From assembly GCA_017880825.1 (NCBI GenBank), contig JADGRN010000090.1, positions 1-6,215 on the forward strand: 6,215 nt of DNA, read 5' to 3'. The first letter of the stretch is position 1. Each line of letters begins with the position of its first letter. The position numbers and the translations under genes were made by a program. Positions 1-6,173 of this stretch are shown one piece after another. Source of the DNA: Methylophilaceae bacterium (GTDB lineage Bacteria; Pseudomonadota; Gammaproteobacteria; Burkholderiales; Methylophilaceae). The notes under the pieces are model-generated. The model was not told where the DNA came from and made no database searches. It saw only the letters and a list, made by a program, of their open reading frames with translations.

Positions 1-302
1 TCACTCTTGAGCTGACGCCGAACACTGACATTCTGGCAAAGGTGGCGAGCTTGCCTAACCCGCCATTCTGCGTGGGTTTTGCCGCTGAAAGCGAAAATCT
101 GCTGCAGTATGCGGAGCAAAAACGCCGCGCTAAGAAACTGCCATTGATAGTCGCCAATCTGGCAACCGAGGCGATGGGTAAAGACCAAAGCACGCTGACC
201 TTGCTCGACGACCAGGGCACACATGCACTACCCAAGCTAGCCAAAATTGAGTCGGCACGCATGTTATTGCAACATGTGGCGCATATGATTAACAAAAACT
301 GA
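1..302 (+). CDS. coaBC: CoaBC C-terminal end (phosphopantothenate-cysteine ligase part), 5' truncated by window edge
   Basis: The reading frame is open from base 3 to the TGA at 300-302, giving about 99 residues. CoaBC is a bifunctional flavoprotein of coenzyme A synthesis: the N-terminal CoaC part decarboxylates 4'-phosphopantothenoyl-cysteine, and the C-terminal CoaB part joins cysteine to 4'-phosphopantothenate using CTP. Only the end of CoaB is visible. It shows the family pattern [11 protein letters not shown], then a short spacer and [10 protein letters not shown], followed by [17 protein letters not shown], which aligns well with the E. coli Dfp segment PFVVGFAAET...YARQKRIRKNLDLICAN as I recall it. 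The decarboxylase domain and the Asn/Lys active-site motifs lie upstream of the window. The GTG at 42 is internal, not a start. The stop is 11 bp before dut, so the two are probably cotranscribed, a common proteobacterial pairing. Confidence 0.93.
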   Translation, partial: TLELTPNTDILAKVASLPNPPFCVGFAAESENLLQYAEQKRRAKKLPLIVANLATEAMGKDQSTLTLLDDQGTHALPKLAKIESARMLLQHVAHMINKN

Positions 303-313
303 GACCCGGAACC

Positions 314-766
314 ATGAGCTTAAACGTTGAACTGAAAATTCTCGATGCGCGGCTGCATAACATGATGCCGGCCTACGCCACACCGGGCTCTGCCGGTTTG
401 GATTTGCGCGCCTGTATCGAACATACGCAAACCCTGCATCCCGGCGAAACCACGCTGATCCCCACCGGCATGGCGATACACCTGTCTGATCCTGGCTATG
501 CCGCCATGATTTTGCCGCGCTCCGGCTTGGGTCATAAGCATGGCATCGTACTCGGCAACCTGGTCGGCCTGATTGATTCGGATTACCAAGGACAATTGCT
601 GGTCTCGTGCTGGAATCGCGGCAAGGAATCATTCATCCTCAACCCGCTGGAACGCATTGCGCAACTGGTCATCGTGCCGGTGATCCAGGCCAACTTTAAT
701 GTAGTCGAAGAATTTGCGGTGAGTGAACGTGGTGAAGGTGGCTTTGGCAGTACCGGCAAACATTGA
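314..766 (+). CDS. dut: Deoxyuridine 5'-triphosphate nucleotidohydrolase (dUTPase)
   Basis: This cytoplasmic homotrimeric enzyme hydrolyses dUTP to dUMP and pyrophosphate, keeping uracil out of DNA and supplying dUMP for dTTP synthesis. The 150-residue product matches the usual bacterial length (E. coli 151). All five trimeric dUTPase motifs are present in order: [11 protein letters not shown] at 24-33; II, PRSGLG at 68-73; [12 protein letters not shown] at 85-93, where Asp90 of DYQG is the expected catalytic base; [13 protein letters not shown] at 113-123; [11 protein letters not shown] at 139-148 with the Phe that stacks on uracil. The ATG at 314 aligns with the E. coli N-terminus. Its ribosome-binding site is weak (a GGA only 3 nt upstream), which fits translational linkage to coaBC 11 bp upstream. 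No terminator is visible after the gene. Confidence 0.98.
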   Translation: MSLNVELKILDARLHNMMPAYATPGSAGLDLRACIEHTQTLHPGETTLIPTGMAIHLSDPGYAAMILPRSGLGHKHGIVLGNLVGLIDSDYQGQLLVSCWNRGKESFILNPLERIAQLVIVPVIQANFNVVEEFAVSERGEGGFGSTGKH

Positions 767-807
767 ACTCCAAGGCTAAAATATCAGCGCAAAACACCAG
801 ATTAATC

Positions 808-837
808 TTGAACGCCAGCCCGCTTTTATGGTATAAA
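808..837 (+). promoter_or_regulatory. Predicted sigma-70 promoter for rpmB-rpmG with extended -10
   Basis: A -35 box TTGAAC (808-813) is followed after 18 nt by a -10 box TATAAA (832-837). The bases just before it are TGG (829-831), the TGn extended -10 element. Transcription would begin near 844, leaving a leader of roughly 20 nt before the rpmB start. This suits a highly expressed ribosomal operon and implies rpmB-rpmG is not dependent on readthrough from coaBC-dut. Apart from this promoter, the 100-bp gap between dut and rpmB shows nothing recognisable. The start site is inferred, not measured. Confidence 0.72.
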
Positions 838-866
838 TGCGGTCTTTCGAATTTCGGAGTACAGCC

Positions 867-1103
867 ATGGCACGCGTATGTCAGGTAACCGGCAAAAAGC
901 CGATGGTTGGGAACAACGTCTCCCACGCCAACAACAAGACCAAGCGTCGTTTCCTGCCTAATTTGCAGAATCGCAAATTCTGGGTGGAAAGCGAAAATCG
1001 CTGGGTGAGTATGCGTATCACTAACGCCGCTCTGCGCACGATCGACAAGAACGGCATTGATGCTGTTCTGGCCGGTATGCGTGCAGCTGGCGAGAAGATT
1101 TAA
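867..1103 (+). CDS. rpmB: 50S ribosomal protein L28
   Basis: This is a 78-residue basic protein of the large ribosomal subunit, the same length as E. coli L28. The sequence starts [20 protein letters not shown] and continues with the family segment [13 protein letters not shown] and the C-terminal [16 protein letters not shown] chose the ATG at 867 because GGAG at 856-859 sits 7 nt upstream and the protein then begins exactly as the family does. An in-frame ATG at 837 would overlap the -10 box and add ten residues unlike L28. There is a single cysteine (Cys5) and no CxxC pairs, so this is the zinc-independent type. It is followed after 11 bp by rpmG, the usual rpmB-rpmG pair. Confidence 0.98.
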   Translation: MARVCQVTGKKPMVGNNVSHANNKTKRRFLPNLQNRKFWVESENRWVSMRITNAALRTIDKNGIDAVLAGMRAAGEKI

Positions 1104-1114
1104 GGTAGAAAATC

Positions 1115-1270
1115 ATGCGTGAAAAAATCAAGCTGGAATCAAGCGCCGGTACCGGTCATTTCTATACCACGACCAAGAACAAGCGCACCATGCCGGAAAA
1201 AATGGAAATCAAGAAATTTGATCCGGTGGTTCGCAAGCACGTGATGTACAAGGAAGCCAAGCTCAAGTAA
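1115..1270 (+). CDS. rpmG: 50S ribosomal protein L33
   Basis: A 51-residue gene that is easily missed because of its length. The product reads [20 protein letters not shown], then [20 protein letters not shown] and [11 protein letters not shown], which is the L33 pattern of proteobacteria (Y-T-T-K-N at the start of the basic core, [11 protein letters not shown] near the end). L33 binds 23S rRNA near the E site of the large subunit. No cysteines are present, so it is the C-minus form that does not bind zinc. AAGG at 1102-1105, overlapping the rpmB stop codon, lies 9 nt before the ATG and is a plausible ribosome-binding site. It is cotranscribed with rpmB and followed by a clear terminator 23 bp downstream. 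Confidence 0.97.
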   Translation: MREKIKLESSAGTGHFYTTTKNKRTMPEKMEIKKFDPVVRKHVMYKEAKLK

Positions 1271-1292
1271 TTCAGCAATGAATTTACCCAGT

Positions 1293-1321
1293 AAAAAAAG
1301 CCCGCGATTGCGGGCTTTTTT
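1293..1321. terminator. Bidirectional intrinsic terminator between rpmG and the desaturase gene
   Basis: A run of seven A (1293-1299) is followed by the stem GCCCGC (1300-1305), loop GATT (1306-1309), stem GCGGGC (1310-1315) and six T (1316-1321). The stem is a perfect 6-bp G+C helix and the A and T tracts extend the pairing. Because both flanks carry the homopolymer, it can work for rpmB-rpmG on the + strand and for the convergent desaturase gene, which ends at 1354, on the - strand. Confidence 0.93.
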
Positions 1322-1353
1322 ATATGCGGCATTATCTGCCTGGATCATTTTAA

Positions 1354-2538
1354 CTAGGTCATTTTGTAACAACGTAAACGACGTGAAAATTCTTCCAAAG
1401 CCTTGATGCCACTGGCCTCTGCACGGTGGCACCAGTCCTCGAGATTTTTCAAAAGCTGCTCCTGGCTTACCGTAGAGCGTGTCCAGACTTGTGCCAGCTC
1501 TTGCTTCAACTGATAGATGGTTCGCAATTTTGAGCTATGCTGCAAGGCATTTTCCAGCGCCTGTTTTTCCTGATCCTGCAGCTTGCTTGCGTCCAGATGC
1601 AGCCAATGGCGAATGCGATGCAGCGTGGAAGATTCATCGCCACGTTGCTGATAGGCACTATGGATCTTGCCCATCTCCTGCTTGTACGCTTTCTTGAGCA
1701 TGGCGCCATACTTGCCCATGACGTCGAAGCGGTGCGTAATCACTGCCTGCAAGGTATCCAGATCGCACTTGGTTTTTGCCCAGTCAAAGCGCACCTGCGG
1801 CGCAATTTTCTTGATGCGGGCCAGACTAAAGAACTCCAGAATGCGGATATACATCCAGCCAATATCGAACTCATACCATTTACTGGAAAGCTTGGCTGAA
1901 CTGGCATAAGAGTGGTGATTGTTGTGCAGTTCTTCACCACCGATAATGATGCCCCAGGGAATAATATTGGTGCTGGCATCAGCTGCTGCAAAGTTACGGT
2001 AGCCCCAGTAGTGGCCGATACCATTGATAATGCCGGCGGCGGTAATGGGAATCCACGCCATTTGCACCGCCCATATCGTCAGGCCTAACGGGCCAAATAA
2101 GGCAACGTCGATGATCAGCATAACACCCAGGCCAAACACGCTGTGCTTGGTGTAAATATTGCGCTCTATCCAGTCATCAGGTGTGCCTGCCCCATATTTA
2201 TCAAGCGTTTCCTGATTCTTTGACTCAGCTTGATACAGTTCTGCACCCTCGCGCAGCACTTTCATGATGCCCAGCACTTGTGGACTATGCGGATCTTCAG
2301 CCGTCTCGCAACGCGCATGATGCTTACGGTGCACGGCAGCCCAGTGCTTGGTTTGCATACCGGTGGTCATCCACAGCCAGAAGCGGAAGAAATGACTGAC
2401 AACAGGATGCAGGTCCAAGGCACGATGTGCCTGGCAACGATGTAAATAGATGGTTACAGCGGCAATGGTGATGTGGGTCAATGCCAGCGCAACCAGCACA
2501 TAGCCCCACCAGGGTAAATCAATCAACCAGAAATTCAT
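1354..2538 (-). CDS. Membrane fatty acid desaturase (acyl-CoA/acyl-lipid delta-9 type) with long C-terminal tail
   Basis: A membrane di-iron desaturase expected to insert a cis double bond into a saturated acyl chain with O2 and reducing power, raising membrane fluidity. The 394-residue product has the three histidine boxes: HRCQAH (His33, His38), HRKHH (70-74) and HNNHH (205-209), plus the extra GHYWGYRNF histidine at 176. Hydrophobic segments lie at about 10-31, 134-158 and 160-175. The catalytic domain ends near residue 250. The remaining ~135 residues are hydrophilic and helical and resemble the end of ISL3-family transposases (see findings). The overall length matches what I recall for the ~394-400 residue Pseudomonas DesA/DesB desaturases. 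The start is supported by GAGGAA (2552-2547) 8 nt upstream of the ATG. It lies 44 bp after the MscS-like gene on the same strand, so cotranscription is likely. Substrate form and exact position of desaturation cannot be read from sequence. Confidence 0.93.
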   Translation of the reverse strand: MNFWLIDLPWWGYVLVALALTHITIAAVTIYLHRCQAHRALDLHPVVSHFFRFWLWMTTGMQTKHWAAVHRKHHARCETAEDPHSPQVLGIMKVLREGAELYQAESKNQETLDKYGAGTPDDWIERNIYTKHSVFGLGVMLIIDVALFGPLGLTIWAVQMAWIPITAAGIINGIGHYWGYRNFAAADASTNIIPWGIIIGGEELHNNHHSYASSAKLSSKWYEFDIGWMYIRILEFFSLARIKKIAPQVRFDWAKTKCDLDTLQAVITHRFDVMGKYGAMLKKAYKQEMGKIHSAYQQRGDESSTLHRIRHWLHLDASKLQDQEKQALENALQHSSKLRTIYQLKQELAQVWTRSTVSQEQLLKNLEDWCHRAEASGIKALEEFSRRLRCYKMT

Positions 2539-2553
2539 TAATGCGATTCCTCA

Positions 2554-2565
2554 AACTTAAAAGTT
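2554..2565. repeat. 12-bp palindrome just upstream of the desaturase ribosome-binding site
   Basis: AACTT-AA-AAGTT forms a 5-bp inverted repeat with a 2-bp centre in the 44-bp gap between the MscS-like gene and the desaturase gene, immediately upstream of the GAGGAA ribosome-binding site. It could be an operator or chance AT-rich symmetry. It does not resemble the FabR operator I remember. No convincing promoter is seen in the gap. Confidence 0.25.
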
Positions 2566-2582
2566 AGTCACTCTACGCTTAA

Positions 2583-3875
2583 TCAACCCGCTGCACTAGC
2601 GCCAGCAGAGTTGTTACTGCCCAATATCCTGACTTCGCGCTGCGGATAGGGAATGGAGATGCCATGCTGCTGGAACGCTCGCCAAATCTCCAAGTAGATC
2701 GCCGATTGCAAGGCAGCCGAACCCTCTTCCGGATCCGGTATCCAGATAGTCAAACCCAGATCAATACCACTCTCGCCGAAACCTTTTATCAGAACGCTGG
2801 GTGCAGGCTCAATCAGCACGCGCGGATGATTGTCAGCCGCCTTCTGCATCAACTGCATGGCCAGTTCCAGCGGGCTCTCATAGCTCACCTGCACCGGCAT
2901 CTGTACCCGTGCCTTGCGGTCCGTGAACGAATGGTTGATGACCGCATTGGTGATCAGCACCTCATTGGGAATCACCACTTCGGTGCCATCCAGCTTGCGC
3001 AGCACCATGTAGCGCGCACGCAAAATACTGATCACGCCATAATGCCCGTCTACCGTAATCACATCCCCCATATGCACGGATTCATCCAGCAAAATGATGA
3101 ATCCGCTGACATAATTACTGGCAATCTTTTGCAGACCAAAACCCAGGCCTACGCCCAGCGCACCGCCAAATACTGACAACAGGGTAATATCGATACCGAC
3201 TGCGGATAAGGCAAGCAGCAGCGCAATCAGTGCCAGCGACACGCGTATCAACTTGCTCAGCACCACGCGCAGATTCATATTGATCTGCTCGGCGCGCATC
3301 AGCTTGTTTTCCAGAAAGCGGCTGCCAGACAGGGCTATCATCAATGTCACCAGCACGATAAACAAGGCCTGTAGAATCAGCAGCACCGATACCTGATGCT
3401 TGCCTACGCTGAAACTTATATCCTTTAACGCCTCCACCATTTCGGGCAAAAGGTCGCTGAGATATAGTGCCAGGATGATCCAGACCATGGAAGCAATGGT
3501 ATTTTCCATGGTGCGCACCCAGCCACTGGGAGCAAAAATATAGCGCAATGCGTAGACCACTAGCCGTATCAGCGCCATAGCCAGCAATAGCGTGGCAGCA
3601 AGCTTGAGTAAGCCAGTGTGCTGCCAATGGCTAAGGATAAACCTACCCACGTAGACCCCGAGCAGCGATGTCAGCGGAAACAAGATGCGGTTAATGCCGC
3701 CTATGCCAATTTTCCAATTCTCTGGCGCGTGTTTCAGGACATGGCTACGCAGCAAGCCATTAAGCGACCATGCCAATAACAGGCTGGCCAAAATAACCAG
3801 CAACTGCCAGGCGACCACCGTAGTAGTGATATCCGCCAAAAGCTCCTGCCAGACTTGACCCATTTCATTATTCAT
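2583..3875 (-). CDS. MscS-family mechanosensitive ion channel
   Basis: Inner-membrane channel expected to open under membrane tension and release solutes during osmotic downshock. The 430-residue product has about six hydrophobic segments (about 22-42, 62-82, 88-111, 126-144, 162-184, 205-227) before the pore helix at about 232-262. The pore helix has the glycine/alanine-rich pattern GGALGVGLGFGLQKIASNYV typical of the KefA/MscK-like branch. The cytoplasmic beta domain follows, with MGDVITVDGHYGVISILRAR (269-288) and VIPNEVLI (301-308), then the alpha/beta domain ending in the family signature ISIPYPQREVR (406-416). It has more transmembrane helices than E. coli MscS (three) but lacks the large periplasmic domain of MscK. 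The start codon overlaps the mgtE stop (ATGA), and no Shine-Dalgarno is seen before it, so translation is probably coupled to mgtE. Ion selectivity and gating threshold are unknown. Confidence 0.93.
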   Translation of the reverse strand: MNNEMGQVWQELLADITTTVVAWQLLVILASLLLAWSLNGLLRSHVLKHAPENWKIGIGGINRILFPLTSLLGVYVGRFILSHWQHTGLLKLAATLLLAMALIRLVVYALRYIFAPSGWVRTMENTIASMVWIILALYLSDLLPEMVEALKDISFSVGKHQVSVLLILQALFIVLVTLMIALSGSRFLENKLMRAEQINMNLRVVLSKLIRVSLALIALLLALSAVGIDITLLSVFGGALGVGLGFGLQKIASNYVSGFIILLDESVHMGDVITVDGHYGVISILRARYMVLRKLDGTEVVIPNEVLITNAVINHSFTDRKARVQMPVQVSYESPLELAMQLMQKAADNHPRVLIEPAPSVLIKGFGESGIDLGLTIWIPDPEEGSAALQSAIYLEIWRAFQQHGISIPYPQREVRILGSNNSAGASAAG

Positions 3876-5308
3876 ATGAGGAATATCGTTGCCAAGCCAA
3901 GAAAGATGAAAAAACCACCGCTATCAGTCACGGCGGTAATCAGCACGCTGGAACCTACCGCCGGGTCGCGCCCAAATCTGGTCATCATGAATGGAATCAA
4001 GACTCCCATAGTTGCCGCCAGCAAAAGATTAAGCGTCATAGCCGCCGTCATCACGACACCCAGCGCGACATTGTGATAGAGAAAATAGGCAGCCAAACCG
4101 AGCACCCCGCCCCACCCCAGACCATTAAGCAAGCTCACGCCCAGCTCTTTCAACAGCAGCGATTTCATGCTGTAAGAAGCAGCCTGCCTCAGCGCCAAGC
4201 CGCGCACTATCATGGTAAGGGTTTGGTTGCCTGAGTTGCCGCCTATGCCAGCCACAATAGGCATCAGTGCGGCGAGTGCGACTATTTTTTCAATCGAGCC
4301 TTCAAACAGGCCAATTACACGTGATGCGACAAAAGCCGTGACCAGATTAATTGCCAGCCATGCCCAGCGGTTTTGCATGGACTTCCAAACCGAGGCAAAC
4401 AGATCTTCCTCTTCACGCAAACCCGCCAACGACAGGATGTCGCTTTCGGCTTCTTCACGGATGAAATCCATCACTGTGTCCACCGTCAAACGACCCACCA
4501 GTCGGTTATTCTCGTCCACCACAGGTGCCGTTACCAGGTCATAACGCTCGAAGGCCTTGGCGGCTTCGTCGGCTTTATCTTCCGGATGAAATGCCACGGT
4601 GTCATCCGTCATGATTTCCGACACGATCAGATCAGGATCGTTGACTACCAAGCGCTTCAAAGGCAATACGCCACGCAGGATATCGTCGCGATCCACCACG
4701 AACAATTTATCGGTATGGTCGGGCAGATTGGCCAGCCGGCGTAAATAGCGCAACGCTACTTCCAGGCTTACATCCTCACGAATGGTGACGATATCAAAAT
4801 CCATCAGTGCGCCAACGGCATCCTCAGGATAAGCCAGCGCCGACTGCAGTCGCTCACGATTGCGACTGTCCAGGCTATCCAGCAAATCCTGCAGCACGTC
4901 CTTGGGCAAATCGGGCGCCAGATCCGCCAGCTCATCGGTATCCAGCTGCTCGGCTGCGGCCAGCAACTCATCGCTGTCCATATCCGCGATAAGGGTCTGC
5001 CGCACCGCATCGGAAACCTCCAGCAGGATTTCACCGTCGCGCTCGGCCTTGACCATGTCCCACACGTCAAGCCGCTGCTCCAGTGGCAGTGCTTCAAGGA
5101 TGTAGGCAACGTCGGCCGGATGCAAGGCATCCAGCTTTTTATGCAATTCGGCAAGATTCTGCTTATGTACCAGCGATTCGACCAGATCGTGCTTGGGCAT
5201 ATCCTGCTTATGCACCAAGCCTTCCACCAGCTTGTGCTTGTTGAGCAAGCGAATGACCTGCTGCAGGCTATCTTGCAAGCTTTCCTTAGATTCTTGAGAT
5301 TTAACCAT
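3872..5308 (-). CDS. mgtE: Magnesium transporter MgtE
   Basis: Mg2+-selective channel of the inner membrane, gated by its own cytoplasmic Mg2+-sensing domains. The 478 residues follow the family order. A helical N domain spans about 55-160 (LHPADVAYILEALP at 62-75). Two CBS domains follow at about 165-230 and 231-285, the second with FERYDLVTAPVVDENNRLVG (253-272). A linking plug helix comes next (about 286-312), then five transmembrane segments (about 315-335, 342-360, 384-410, 414-442, 449-478). The pore signature MPIVAGIGGNSGNQT is at 349-363. Asp448 (GRDPA) and Asp462 (TDSGG) are spaced exactly like Asp418 and Asp432 of Thermus MgtE, the latter being the Mg2+-binding pore residue. An extra N-terminal stretch holds a 15-residue tandem repeat. 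The start at 5308 has only a weak ribosome-binding site. The gene overlaps the MscS-like gene by 4 bp and is divergent from the glutaredoxin-like gene. Confidence 0.97.
   Translation of the reverse strand: MVKSQESKESLQDSLQQVIRLLNKHKLVEGLVHKQDMPKHDLVESLVHKQNLAELHKKLDALHPADVAYILEALPLEQRLDVWDMVKAERDGEILLEVSDAVRQTLIADMDSDELLAAAEQLDTDELADLAPDLPKDVLQDLLDSLDSRNRERLQSALAYPEDAVGALMDFDIVTIREDVSLEVALRYLRRLANLPDHTDKLFVVDRDDILRGVLPLKRLVVNDPDLIVSEIMTDDTVAFHPEDKADEAAKAFERYDLVTAPVVDENNRLVGRLTVDTVMDFIREEAESDILSLAGLREEEDLFASVWKSMQNRWAWLAINLVTAFVASRVIGLFEGSIEKIVALAALMPIVAGIGGNSGNQTLTMIVRGLALRQAASYSMKSLLLKELGVSLLNGLGWGGVLGLAAYFLYHNVALGVVMTAAMTLNLLLAATMGVLIPFMMTRFGRDPAVGSSVLITAVTDSGGFFIFLGLATIFLI
5150..5239 (-). 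repeat. Two-copy 45-bp in-frame tandem repeat inside the mgtE N-terminus
   Basis: Residues 24-38 (KHKLVEGLVHKQDMP) and 39-53 (KHDLVESLVHKQNLA) of MgtE repeat head to tail with 10 of 15 residues identical. At the DNA level the units 5195-5239 and 5150-5194 match at about 32 of 45 positions by eye. The unit is a charged amphipathic helix placed before the core N domain. The divergence indicates an old duplication, and I recall similar N-termini in other betaproteobacterial MgtE proteins. Confidence 0.8.
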
Positions 5309-5458
5309 CGCTCAGCCCGCAGAGGTGTAGATGAAAATTCGCTAATTAAAACAAGATTTTTTGACAGCCGTTAGATTGGCCAGCAATTTCGCTATTATGG
5401 TGGTTTTTACTGCTGACGAAAACTTTCGCGGCCAAAATCTGCATAACGAGCCATTATC
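5309..5458. promoter_or_regulatory. Divergent intergenic region between mgtE and the glutaredoxin-like gene
   Basis: This 150-bp gap must hold the promoters for both directions. For the + strand there is a perfect -35 hexamer TTGACA (5361-5366) and a good -10 hexamer TATTAT (5393-5398), but they are 26 nt apart, too far for a standard sigma-70 promoter. TATTAT with a poor -35 (TTAGAT, 5371-5376, 16-nt spacing) is a possible alternative. For mgtE, the - strand carries a CTGTCA-like -35 with only poor -10 candidates downstream. The mgtE leader shows no recognisable Mg2+ riboswitch. No inverted-repeat operator stands out. Confidence 0.3.
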
Positions 5459-5713
5459 ATGTCCGTCACCCTGCTACTTTATGGTACTTCTGCCTGTCAT
5501 TTATGCGAAGAAGCCGCTGCGCTGCTGCGGCAGATGGCGCCAGAGCTCGGATTTGTCTGGTCAGAAATTGATATCGCGGAAGACGATGCATTAACCCAGC
5601 GCTACGCTATAAAAATACCGGTATTACAACAGCAAGATAGTGCTAAAGAGCTTTGTTGGCCATTCTCACACGCCGATGTCCTAGCGTTTTTATTAAACGA
5701 TGCCACAAAATAA
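5459..5713 (+). CDS. Glutaredoxin-like family protein (DUF836 type thioredoxin fold)
   Basis: A small cytoplasmic protein of 84 residues with a thioredoxin-like fold. The first strand, TLLLYGTSA, leads into a CxxC redox motif, Cys13-His-Leu-Cys16. The segment SEIDIAEDDALTQRYAIKIP (35-54) matches the second strand and helix of the family, and Ile53-Pro54 is the conserved cis-proline that faces the CxxC. KELCWPFSHADVLAFL (63-78) is the usual ending, with WPF conserved. These proteins are annotated as glutaredoxin family, but their partners are poorly known and the CHLC motif differs from classical CPYC, so a disulfide reductase role is inferred. The ATG at 5459 fits the family start; the ribosome-binding site is weak (CGAG at 5447-5450). 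The last codons lie inside the downstream terminator palindrome. Confidence 0.88.
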   Translation: MSVTLLLYGTSACHLCEEAAALLRQMAPELGFVWSEIDIAEDDALTQRYAIKIPVLQQQDSAKELCWPFSHADVLAFLLNDATK

Positions 5714-5750
5714 AAAAGCCGGTCAGGAACCGGCTTTTTTATTTTGTGGC
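5702..5750. terminator. Bidirectional intrinsic terminator built on a 22-bp perfect palindrome
   Basis: The arms 5702-5723 and 5729-5750 are perfect reverse complements around a 5-nt loop CAGGA. Reading outward from the loop, each arm has a 6-bp G+C-rich stem (GCCGGT/ACCGGC), a six-base A or T tract, and then a further 10 bp (GCCACAAAAT and its complement). It can stop transcription of the glutaredoxin-like gene on the + strand and of rplQ on the - strand. The left arm includes the last three sense codons and the stop of the glutaredoxin-like gene. The right arm ends 7 bp before the rplQ stop codon. Confidence 0.93.
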
Positions 5751-5757
5751 TATTGCT

Positions 5758-6150
5758 TTATTCAGCCACGGTAACAGCTTCAGTCGCCAAATCTGGACGA
5801 TCAACCAGTTCCACCAATGCCATAGGCGCATTGTCACCATTGCGGAACCCGCATTTCAGGATACGCAAGTAACCGCCATTGCGTGCCAGATAACGTGGCC
5901 CCAGTTCGCTGAAAAGCTTGCCGACGATGTCACGGTCACGCAGACGACTGAAGGCCAAGCGGCGGTTAGCCAACGTAGCACTCTTGCCCAGCGTAATCAA
6001 AGGCTCTGCAACACGGCGTAGCTCCTTGGCCTTGGGCAGTGTGGTCTTGATGATTTCATGGCGCAACAATGAAGTGGCCATATTGCGCAACATTGCCTGC
6101 CTATGGCTGCTGGTGCGATTTAATTTACGATTGCTGTTGCGATGACGCAT
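5758..6150 (-). CDS. rplQ: 50S ribosomal protein L17
   Basis: A 130-residue basic protein of the large ribosomal subunit, located near the exit of the peptide tunnel. It has the conserved start [20 protein letters not shown], followed by [19 protein letters not shown], the LITLGK segment and the C-terminal [24 protein letters not shown]. The length is close to E. coli L17 (127). TGAGGGT at 6163-6157 lies 7 nt upstream of the ATG and is a good ribosome-binding site. It follows rpoA after 23 bp on the same strand, the normal end of the alpha ribosomal operon, and transcription is expected to end at the palindromic terminator at 5702-5750. Confidence 0.99.
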   Translation of the reverse strand: MRHRNSNRKLNRTSSHRQAMLRNMATSLLRHEIIKTTLPKAKELRRVAEPLITLGKSATLANRRLAFSRLRDRDIVGKLFSELGPRYLARNGGYLRILKCGFRNGDNAPMALVELVDRPDLATEAVTVAE

Positions 6151-6173
6151 AGTGATACCCTCAGACTTTGCCG

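Noticed and set aside
264..632. Reverse-strand open frames of 122 and 91 codons across dut
   Set aside because: They lie antisense to a gene with all five dUTPase motifs and encode no recognisable protein. They are shadow frames.
837..866. Upstream in-frame ATG giving a longer L28
   Set aside because: It overlaps the predicted -10 box, has no ribosome-binding site, and adds residues not found in L28. The ATG at 867 has GGAG at proper spacing.
1354..1761. Remnant insertion sequence fused to the desaturase gene
   Set aside because: The reading frame is intact and continuous with the desaturase, there are no terminal inverted repeats or target duplications, and the length matches related desaturases. 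The resemblance is reported as a domain question, not a mobile element.
3115..3627. 170-codon open frame in another frame within the MscS-like gene
   Set aside because: It lies wholly inside a well-matched membrane protein gene. Its translation is rich in scattered Arg, Gly and Cys with no family resemblance.
4212..5105. Several + strand open frames (up to 123 codons) opposite mgtE
   Set aside because: All are antisense to conserved MgtE CBS and N-domain sequence, and their compositions (Ser/Arg/Pro-rich) are typical of mirrored codons.
5309..5340. Mg2+-sensing riboswitch (M-box or mgtA-type leader) before mgtE
   Set aside because: The leader is too short and shows none of the conserved M-box helices. 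Control by Mg2+ probably acts on the protein.
5361..5594. Alternative + strand frame overlapping the glutaredoxin-like start
   Set aside because: It shows no family match and runs across the conserved CxxC gene in another frame. The frame from 5459 carries the motif and cis-proline.
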